Position numbers and translations under genes: made by a program
Shown here: piece after piece, positions 8,609-15,000 of the stretch
Layout: each line of letters starts with the position of its first letter
How positions within the stretch are numbered: position 1 is the stretch's first letter
Notes under the pieces: model-generated
Database searches by the model: none
Seen by the model: the letters and a program-made list of their open reading frames with translations, nothing else
What the model was told of the DNA's origin: nothing
Source of the DNA: Carex sylvatica
Lineage: Eukaryota; Streptophyta; Magnoliopsida; Poales; Cyperaceae
Length of the DNA stretch: 15,000 nucleotides
Direction: 5' to 3'
NCBI GenBank assembly: GCA_964058845.1
Contig: CAXKVR010000721.1
Location: 1 to 15,000, forward strand

Positions 8609-11600
8609 TTAATATCCCCAGAAATCATTGCGAATTTCATCATCAAATTTCTTCTTCACCTCAGGGTACTTCTCAAAATACTCATCAGCAGTCATAGTGC
8701 TCATTTTTCTCTGTACCAAAGACATCAAAAATAAATAAATAAATAAAAATTAATATAGGCCCATTAGTTAGACTATAAAATCTGTTCCGAAACAAATATG
8801 TAGTACTTTAGAGTTAAAAGTTACTCTCTCAATCTTGAGTGTGGACATTAATATGGAAATTAAAGAAGATAAAATACTTGTTTACCTTCAACTCCTGAAC
8901 TTCAGCAATTTCCTTCTCCAACCGCTCCGATTCCTTCTGAGCCTTCAGCCCTGCTTCTTTAAGATCCTTCAACTGCATTTACCAATTTCCTATTTTTTTA
9001 TTTTTCTCTGTTTCCTTTCATTCTTGACTTGGAATACAGCAAACAAGGTCATGGCTCATTAAGCCAATAGCAGTGCTCATTGAATAAAAAAAATAACAAA
9101 AGAACTACCAGTGCTCATGATATTTGCAAATTGTAACCTCAACCATCATCCCATACAGATAATGGTTTAACTTTAGGACTTACAGTGTACAACAAATGCA
9201 GGCTTGGAGCTGAGACCTCATATAATCTAGTTTTAAGTAATATTGTATATTATTAGTAACTGCTTGGGATATACCAAATATGTCAACCAGTAATTTGAGT
9301 GCTGGCAGGTTGAAACCCCCCCACCCCAAAAAAAAGAAAAGAAAAAAAAACCCCAAAACCCCACCCAACCCACACACAAATAGGGGTTGTTCAAACGGTT
9401 CGGTTTAATCGGTTTTGGACCGAACCAAATTAGTTCGGTTTAAACTTTAAACGGTTTGGTTATTTCGGTTTATTGGATCGGTTCGGTTGGCTTTTCAAAA
9501 CCGAATTATAACTTCGGTTCGGTTTGAAAAATTTAAAAACTGAAATAACCGAACCGACCGAACTTTTATATAATATGAATTTGATCCGAACCACCCCGGT
9601 TTATATCTTAATACTCCGGTATATTTCTTAATATACTTCGGTTTATTATAAATTAATTGTTTTAAATAAAAAAATTAATATATTTTGGTTTGAACCGAAC
9701 AAACCGAAATAAAACTTCGGTTCAGTTCGGTTGCAATGCTAATTTGGTTCGGTTCGGTTCTATTTTTAAAACCGAATTATAACTTTGGTTTGCCAAGTTC
9801 GGTTTGCTGTGAATTTCAAAATAAGCTTACCAGAGCTTCGAATTTGGGCTGGTATTGAGGAGTAACAGTGTCAACAAACTTTGGAAGTTCAATGCCTACA
9901 AAATCATCATAAAACTTAAGTCACTAAAATTTAAAAGGTGATGATTCTTCGTTACATAAAAACTGACTGGAAAGCATATATGCTTTAAGATTTTTCTTTC
10001 CGTTTATTATTTGAATAATAAAATATAATTTCTAATTCAAGCTATACAATTTTAAGACAAGGCACCTGTGGAAATAGCTATTTTGTAAGTGATTCTTACA
10101 AGCCACATCAACTCAAGTCCAAAAACAATGAAAAATTCAAAAACAAAGGATATATAACATAAGAGAAAGGGAGGAACATACTCTCATAGCCCTGCTTGTA
10201 GACATTCACCAAATTCTCCCCAATTCCCTTCTTGTAGTATTCCCAGTCAATCGGTTTAGGTTCCTGCAGAGCAATTGAAGAACCAAGACAAACATAAAGC
10301 CCGTTCAGTTTACAAAAAAAAAAAATGTATTTACTATGCACGAGTGGATCTCTAAATGTTATATACAGCAGAAAAAATAATTATGCTTAATCATCCACAT
10401 TTTTCTTTATCAGATGGAAATCAATCTAAACCATGTCAAAGGTGACAATCAAATATAGTTATAATTTTCAAGGAAACTTCTTGGTGCAGATATTAGAGCA
10501 ACTACAGCGGCTTGCAAATACGCTTGCAAATCCGACGTGTCATTTCAAAAACGCGAAGGCACCGATGTAGCGTCTCTTGCAGAAACGAAAGGTTTCAGGA
10601 TTTGCAAGCTTGCAAATCGCTTGCAAAGCGCTCAGAATTCCCGTTCGCTCGCTGAAATTAGGATTCGCGCGCACTCATCAACGGAAAATATCTTGCTACT
10701 CTTCCCTACCCGTCCCCATTTCGGCCTCCGCCAAGCTTCCGCTGCCCTGATGACCTCTCTTCTCGGATCCAAATTGGATCCGTTATATCTCTGCACGGAA
10801 ATCCGGTCGCCACCGCCTCCGCTATCTCGCCACTATTCCCCTCCCTCCCACTTCTCCCGCACCAATTTATCCTCGATAATTAAAAAGAAGCTCACGAAAC
10901 CAGAGATCTGAAGGCGACATTGACGGAGATGATGAAATTGACAGAGCTCCGCCTTGGCAGTCGAGCACAAGCTGGAGATCGCTTCAACTGATTCGGCAAA
11001 GGTCAGGATTTGGAGCATGAGATGGGTACTGCCACTTTGTACACTCCTGCTCTTGTTTTCTCTTTCTAATTACAATTTTGCACCTTCCTTTAGCTAATCA
11101 ACTTTTATTTTTCCTTCATCCAGATTATGAAAATAACTTTTATTTATTCAAATTTGTTAATTTTAGTATACATTTCTTATGCAGCAGCAATACCTTCTAA
11201 TGTGGATAAGAAAACCCAAAATATAAATAAGCAAATAAAGGGGTCAACGAGAGAGGCAAAAGATCAAAACTTGTGAAGAACGTAAATTCCAGTGCATTGT
11301 CAGTAAGTTGATCAAATAAGAAACATAGTGGAGTCATTGCCATCAATAAAGAATACAACCTCAGATACATGGTGCGCATATCTGATCGTTTGCTTGAGAA
11401 GGAGTTTTCTAATAACGATGCTCCTTGAAAGTAAGAATTTTCATTTATTTTTCTTTTCACTTCAGGTTACTAATTTAGATTTGCCACAAATTGCAATTTC
11501 TAAAGTTGGTTTATACAAGTCAAACTCCGTTATAAAGATGCATAGATTCTCACTATTAATCAAACATGCATATATTCTCACTAATTTTCAAAGTCGTGAT

Positions 11601-13532
11601 GACATCAGACAATTTGTATTGCTATGAGAATTGTCCAGTTCAGAGTGTACTGGATTTCCATCAAGCAATACCTCTTTGCCACTCTAGCAATAAATTGCTG
11701 CATAGGCACAGTTTGAATTGCTGTTAATTGCTCAATTCAGGATTTATGAGTCTTGGTTTTTTAACTTTAGGTCTAATTGCGTAACTGTGCATTGATTAGG
11801 TCTTAGATTTTTAACTGGATTCAAATTAGTTTTAACTGCACAATAGGTTATTTGGGCTTTATTCCAGGTTACTTTGGGCAAAGTGAAAATTGGGAACAGC
11901 TCTACCTTTAATTATGCTAAAAGCAGTTTCCTCCCTAAAAATCTATTTCAGATATTGTTACCTCCTCGCATTCGACTGACGAGACCATAGTAGTGGAGTC
12001 TAACATAGAAATAGACACTGCAACTTCTGTGCAACCAAATGAAATGAAATCAAAGGCCACAGAAGATCCTGGCAATTTTGATCTAAGAGAACAAACAGCT
12101 GATGCTATTGCTCCCATAGTTGTTCTTGAAAAAACCATAATCGAAGAACTGAAACTGAAAGAGGAGGAGGGTGTAAGAGCAATCGAGGGAATAAACAAAG
12201 GAGATAAATCCGTTGTGGATAGAGATGAGCATTCAGATATTATATTTAGTCAGGATTTAGTGGAATAGGAGGTGGCGGTGGTTTTAAACCTGAAGATGAA
12301 GGGATTTTTAATGGTGGTGAATTGGAAGTGACAAAGAAGACTGATGAAATAGGAACTGGTATTGGCTTGTTGGCTCAAGAGAACAATGTAGAATTTCCAG
12401 AAAAAGTGGAGTTGCATGCAGTTGGGGATATGCAAACCCTGGAGAGGTCAGATGCATTGAAAATGCAACTCTACTTGTTTTACTCAATGCAAGCTCTGGC
12501 ATGCATTTCAGTTTGGGCTGAAATGATTGCTTATTTGCACAAGCACACAAGCAATATGTTTTACAAGAAGAAGAAGCAAAACTGGGCAAGTGAAACTGAT
12601 GTGCAGAGAGGTTTAGGGGCTGCAAAGAAACCTTCTGACAAAGTGTCAACTACTATTGCTGGTAATAGTAAAATGCATGTGATCCAGCCACCACAAGTGG
12701 ACTTGTTGAGTGAGTTCTCACTTGCTAATACAACTATGGTAAATGGAAGTTCTGTCAAGGAAGTGGAGTTACAAGCAATAGATGCTGTCAACACTACTGT
12801 GGCACAAAGTCCTCTGAAGGAAGTGGAGTTACAGGCAACTCCAATAGCACTTATTACCCCAGGAACCTTACTTGAGAAGGTTGCAATGGTAGGTGCAGTT
12901 TGCATTTTTTTTTTATCCATTTTTTTTTACAAGGTCCTTTTAGAGAAATTGACATTTTTTTCTCTGACATCACAAAAGTAATACATCTATATACTGGTAA
13001 ATTTCGTTGGATTTTAATTTTGGCTTGATGAATGTTGCTCCTTATTTAATATTGGGTCTTTTTTTTTTTTGAAATTACAGAACAAAAATCAAAGGGAATC
13101 TACGAAATCAGGAGTTACTCCTTTAAGGCGGTCAAGCAGGTTGCGCACTCAACTCACCTCTCCTGCAATTTTACTATTACCAGAACAAATCTTTTTTGTC
13201 GTCAATTTCTACGTATAAAAAAGTTACAACAACACCGATACCAGACCCTGATACTAGATCTGAAGATGTAAAAGAAAAAAGAAAAATACCATTGAGAACT
13301 TCGTCTGGAGCTGTTGGTTAACATCGTTGAAGGCACGGCGGAGGTTGGCGAACTCCTTGCGAGCCGTATCGGAGACTAGCAGTTTACCCAAGCCGTCCCA
13401 GTCGATCCCGTCCCCGGCCTTCGTCGCCCCCCTCACCGCTTTAGTCAAGCCGTCCCAGTCGATTTTCTGCCCACCCTTCGCCGCAGCAGCCGCTGCCGAC
13501 TCCAGCGCTATTTTCGCTGCGTTACTGCTCAT
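8609..13532 (-). CDS. ATPQ: Mitochondrial F1Fo-ATP synthase subunit d
   Basis: The exons on the minus strand are 13532-13290, 10263-10182, 9895-9831, 8972-8886 and 8710-8609. All four introns have GT-AG ends and the phases agree, giving 192 residues. Subunit d is part of the peripheral stator stalk that links F1 to the membrane Fo sector in the mitochondrial inner membrane.

Diagnostic blocks are EFANLRRAFNDVNQQLQTKFS (end of exon 1), EPKPIDWEYYKKGIG (exon 2), IELPKFVDTVTPQYQPKFEAL (exon 3), the charged helix KESERLEKEIAEVQEL (exon 4), and STMTADEYFEKYPEVKKKFDDEIRND ending FWGY (exon 5). The Arabidopsis protein is about 168 aa.

The extra length is at the N-terminus: an Ala-rich start followed by two IDWDGL copies 19 residues apart, where I recall one IDW(D/E)GM copy in relatives. 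Intron 1 (3026 bp) holds an opposite-strand gene relic, and intron 3 holds a CGGTT-rich insertion. No lesion is visible. Confidence 0.94.
8973..9830 (-). other. Intron 3 of the ATP synthase d gene
   Basis: The 858-bp intron runs from the donor CTG|GTAAGC to the acceptor ATGCAG|TTG. It contains a C-rich and A-rich low-complexity stretch at about 9317-9376 and, next to it, the CGGTT-rich element at 9381-9813. The element ends only about 16 bp from the donor, so it has grown the intron almost up to exon 3 without touching the splice site. Confidence 0.8.
9381..9813. mobile_element. CGGTT/AACCG-rich short-motif element, probably a non-autonomous DNA transposon
   Basis: The segment starts TAGGGGTTGTTCAAACGG and is full of TTCGGTT and its complement AACCGAA in both orientations. 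The word AAAACCGAATTATAACT occurs twice, at 9497-9513 and 9768-9784, each preceded by GGTTCGGTT-rich sequence. A TAGGGGTG-like start followed by CGGTT arrays is common in plant hAT-related miniature elements. I found no matching inverted terminus on the right, so the element may be truncated or the assignment may be wrong. It codes for nothing. Confidence 0.5.
10500..11030 (+). promoter_or_regulatory. GC- and CpG-rich promoter-like segment inside intron 1
   Basis: Base composition changes sharply from the AT-rich intron to a GC-rich stretch with many CG dinucleotides and pyrimidine patches (CTCTCTTCTCG, CCGCCTCCGCTATCTCGCC, CCCCTCCCTCCCACTTCTCCC). This resembles the promoter and first exon of a plant gene. 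It precedes plus-strand coding-like blocks that start near 11185. One frame is open at 10537-10911 but I recognise nothing in it. From 10910 to 11010, two frames look partly coding, and one of them (MMKLTELRLGSRAQAGDRFN) runs into TGA. I infer a 5' region of the nested gene. Confidence 0.4.
10599..10618. repeat. 20-bp perfect palindrome in a GCTTGCAAAT cluster
   Basis: The 20 bases centred on the HindIII-type AAGCTT read the same on both strands. The decamer GCTTGCAAAT occurs at 10510-10519, 10522-10531 and 10608-10617, and once more as GCTTGCAAAG at 10619-10628. A regulatory site or a remnant of an element border is possible. Confidence 0.6.
11185..13218 (+). pseudogene. Decayed multi-exon gene of unknown family, nested antisense in ATP synthase d intron 1
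   Basis: The probable exons are about 11185-11430, 11952-12888 and 13081-13218, with splice sites GCAG|, GAAA|GTAAG, TTTCAG|AT, AATG|GTAGG and TTACAG|AAC. The last intron is in phase 0 and the reading frame continues to TAA at 13216.

The product would be rich in Lys, Glu, Ser and Thr, with no domain I recognise. It has a Gly run (GIGGGGGFKPEDEG, near 12262), a 20-residue tandem repeat with KEVELQA (12721-12840), and a basic C-terminus, TPLRRSSRLRTQ, that suggests nuclear or nucleic-acid association.

The lesions are a frame change near 11240, TGA at 11309-11311, TGA at 11426-11428 (one extra T would explain both this stop and the broken splice phase), and a frame change near 12250-12262. The conserved exon-intron form argues against a retrocopy. 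Some exons may be misplaced. Confidence 0.5.
12721..12840 (+). repeat. 60-bp (20-codon) tandem repeat in the nested gene
   Basis: The word AAGGAAGTGGAGTTACARGC occurs at 12757 and again at 12817, exactly 60 bp apart. The rest of the two units is diverged but alignable (ANTTMVNGSSVKEVELQA and VNTTVAQSPLKEVELQA). A third, older copy, EKVELHAVGDMQT, lies near 12400. The 60-bp step keeps the frame, which supports past coding function. Confidence 0.7.
13389..13463 (-). repeat. 57-bp in-frame duplication in exon 1 of the ATP synthase d gene
   Basis: The 18-base sequence ATCGACTGGGACGGCTTG (minus strand) occurs at 13463-13446 and 13406-13389, 57 bp apart. This gives IDWDGLTKAV and IDWDGLGKLL separated by 19 codons. 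The residues before each copy are also alike (AAKGGQK, ATKAGDG). Confidence 0.85.
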
Positions 13533-13593
13533 TTTTCAGATCGCCTCTGGGTTTTTGTGACTTTGGTTCTTTTCTTGTTCTTCTCCGATCGAT

Positions 13594-13619
13594 GATTTTC
13601 GGCTTTGACAGGGGGTATT
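13594..13619 (-). promoter_or_regulatory. 26-bp element, copy 2, upstream of ATP synthase d
   Basis: It is identical to 7470-7495. It lies 62 bp upstream of the ATG at 13532 and directly abuts a telo-box on its upstream side. The distance to the start codon is the same as at the other gene to within one base, in the same orientation, which suggests that it overlaps the transcription start or leader. Confidence 0.6.
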
Positions 13620-13626
13620 AGGGTTT
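13618..13626 (-). promoter_or_regulatory. Telo-box in the ATP synthase d promoter
   Basis: The minus strand reads AAACCCTAA (CCCTAAACCCTAATA in context). Telo-boxes are known promoter elements of plant housekeeping genes, including many for ribosomal and mitochondrial proteins. It sits 86-94 bp upstream of the start codon, where such elements usually act near the transcription start. Confidence 0.6.
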
Positions 13627-13873
13627 AGGGTTGACAACTTTGACAGAGCCTTTTTAACTTACTCCGTCGTTAATATTGACGGGTCTATACATTAAATTAA
13701 GACCGTGGAATAAGAATAACATTGTGAATTCACTGGATTATGTATGAGTTGGAGCCGGCGGTGTTTGCATTTAATTCTGGATTTGCATTTAATTCAGGTA
13801 AAGTATACTACATTTGTTGGGTGTAAAATATTTCTATTTTCTTGGTTTTTATTCTCTGTTTTTTCTTGTGCAG
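13627..13873. other. Spacer between the ATP synthase d promoter and the carrier gene fragment
   Basis: There is no gene here. TTTGCATTTAATTC occurs twice in close succession (about 13766 and 13784). Carrier homology begins only at 13874, so the stretch between about 13700 and 13860 should contain the breakpoint of the truncated carrier copy. Its right edge (TTTTTTCTTGTGCAG) is a normal 3' splice site from the parent intron. Confidence 0.5.
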
Positions 13874-14381
13874 GGTAAACAGTACAATGGCATCATAAAC
13901 TGTGCTCAAACTATTTTACGAGAGGAAGGTCTTGCTACCTTTTTGAAGGTTCTCTCTCTCTCTCTCTCTCTCCTGTTTTGTGTGCGTGTGTGATCTACAA
14001 TGTGACACTAAATTGGATTGATTATAGCATTGCACAATCTAGGGTTAATTTTTACTTGATATTTGTTATGCTGATTCTTAATTGGGATTATGAGGGTTAA
14101 TCACAGTTCAACTGCAGTAAAACAAGGCTGTCCGACATTTCAGAAATTCCAGATCTTGCCTTTTGTTTACATATAGTATAATAAGATTCAATAGGCTATG
14201 CTTTAATGGGCATCCCCTACAGAAATATATAATTATTGAAAAATAAGCTTTCTAATAGGGAATAGGGCCAAGAGTGCTATGGATTGGAATTGGAGGCTCA
14301 ATTTTCTTTGGTGTACTGGAGAGGACCAAACTTTTGCTTTCCGAACAACGCTCCAAATCAGAATCTTTGAAAGAAGAGTAG
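13874..14381 (+). pseudogene. SAMC: 5'-truncated S-adenosylmethionine carrier (last two exons only)
   Basis: Two exons, 13874-13948 and 14259-14381, join in phase 0 with a GT-AG intron. They encode 65 residues: GKQYNGIINCAQTILREEGL, ATFLK, then GIGPRVLWIGIGGSIFFGVL and ERTKLLLSEQRSKSESLKEE before TAG. This matches the C-terminal end of plant SAM carriers (SAMC1/SAMC2, about 320 aa), mitochondrial carrier family proteins that exchange SAM for S-adenosylhomocysteine across organelle membranes. It is the matrix loop and last helix of the third carrier repeat.

The PxDxxKTR signature of the third repeat and all earlier exons are absent upstream. That space is taken by the divergent ATP synthase d gene and its promoter. 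The piece itself has no stop or frameshift, so it is a recent or constrained fragment, not a complete gene. Confidence 0.85.
13951..13972. repeat. (TC)11 microsatellite in the carrier intron
   Basis: Eleven TC dinucleotides begin directly after the GT of the donor site. A short TGTGTGCGTGTGTG run follows a few bases later. The array is likely to vary in length between individuals. Confidence 0.9.
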
Positions 14382-15000
14382 TACATGAAGCAATAATGCA
14401 TTCGGTTTAAGTTGGTTATATAATATTTGAATAATTTGCTTGCGCTCTTCTTATTCTTCCTTTGTTCCACTTGTATTGTCCCAAATTTCAAATCGATCAA
14501 ATAAGGAGAGTACGTTTTTATGGTTGCTGGGCACAGCCTGGGTGCTCCTTTAAAGTTTACAGTAAGTTTAATGGGTTACTAATAATAATACATTATCCTA
14601 AACAACGAAAAAATCTGTTCTTTAAGCTTTGAAAATGTTTTTAAATAATTACGCTTTTACATTGTCAAATTAAAGTTAGTAATTAAAAGATAGATATGTG
14701 AGCCTGATGCTGTCATGCTGATATTGGGTTCGGCTCTGCTCTAATCTCACTTGAGAGGCATCGAAAAGGAGCGAGACGGGAAGTAATCTAAACAGCCCAG
14801 CCCCGATCTGATTAGATCGATTTGAACAGAGCATTATCAGTGGGTTGTTTCTTATATTTGTTTTTGTATTTTTGATAGGCCCGTTAAAGGCCCAATGGAG
14901 TACAAACTCCTTCATGGAACAGTATCACAAACAACTAGCCTATTATTAGTTGGTTCCAACAACAGAGAGACTAAACTACTCTTCCCCTTGATGCACCAGG
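14382..15000. other. 3' flank of the carrier fragment and intergenic DNA
   Basis: No gene is visible. The first part is likely the old 3' untranslated region of the carrier. At 14878-14896 the plus strand has GGCCCGTTAAAGGCCCAAT, with two GGCCC words of the site-II type found in plant housekeeping promoters. They could belong to a gene beyond the right edge, but this is weak evidence. Confidence 0.4.

Larger units (their letters stand above)
10264..13289 (-). other. Large intron 1 of the ATP synthase d gene
   Basis: The intron begins AATG|GTATTT and ends CTGCAG|GAA on the minus strand and is 3026 bp long, against 175, 286 and 858 bp for the others. It contains a GC-rich promoter-like section (about 10500-11030), several plus-strand blocks with coding character (11185-13218), and AT-rich spacer between. 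Positions 11431-11951 are spacer or intron of the nested gene with no further feature. Confidence 0.85.

Noticed and set aside
10537..10911. A 124-codon plus-strand frame in the GC-rich block
   Set aside because: GC-rich DNA has few stops, and the frame contains no recognisable motif and no continuation into the next blocks. It is better read as promoter and leader.
12308..12920. Overlapping minus-strand frames opposite the nested gene
   Set aside because: They mirror the plus-strand frame, which has matching splice sites, in-frame repeats and a phase-consistent last exon; the minus-strand frames have none.
13327..13560. A plus-strand frame across exon 1 of the ATP synthase d gene
   Set aside because: It is the antisense shadow of a clearly identified coding exon.
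14252..14500. An 82-codon minus-strand frame over the last carrier exon
   Set aside because: The opposite strand has a convincing carrier C-terminus with a splice acceptor and stop codon.
14700..15000. Possible LTR retrotransposon border
   Set aside because: No tRNA primer-binding site, polypurine tract or TG...CA terminal pair could be matched to a second copy in the window.

Overview
The window is plant nuclear DNA, most likely from a eudicot. The genes are split by AT-rich introns with GT-AG borders and give plant-type proteins: a class 3 (2-on-2) hemoglobin, mitochondrial F1Fo-ATP synthase subunit d, and an S-adenosylmethionine carrier. Between them lie degenerate transposon ends of kinds common in plants. 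There is no bacterial, organellar or viral gene organisation.

Layout. Positions 1-1730 are a compound AT-rich satellite: nine copies of a core of about 110 bp, joined by variable runs of a 14-bp unit. Positions 1931-2700 look like one end of a hAT-type DNA transposon read on the minus strand (TATA box, pyrimidine-rich leader, CGGGT-rich subterminal tract). Positions 3143-5363 (+) hold a four-exon GLB3-like hemoglobin gene with an in-frame TGA in exon 2 and an unusable GG donor after exon 3, so it is probably a pseudogene. Positions 5364-6981 are intergenic. Positions 6982-7407 (-) are an intact single-exon gene for a small plant-specific protein of unknown function. Positions 8609-13532 (-) are an apparently intact five-exon gene for ATP synthase subunit d, spanning almost 5 kb because of a 3.0-kb first intron. 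That intron contains, on the opposite strand, a decayed multi-exon gene of unknown family (about 11185-13218 +) behind a GC-rich promoter-like stretch. Positions 13874-14381 (+) are the last two exons of a SAM carrier gene with no upstream exons in the window, so a 5'-truncated fragment. The rest, to 15000, shows no gene.

The genes do not form a pathway. Two products are mitochondrial (ATP synthase d and the carrier fragment), but their proximity looks like duplication and rearrangement. The region reads as a patchwork: one solid housekeeping gene and one plausible small gene among a broken hemoglobin gene, a broken nested gene, a truncated carrier and several repeat-rich transposon remnants. 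I see no evidence for a new multi-gene system. The observations most worth checking are a 26-bp identical element 62 bp upstream of the start codons of both intact minus-strand genes, the nested antisense gene, the lesions in the hemoglobin gene, and a 19-codon duplication at the N-terminus of ATP synthase d.
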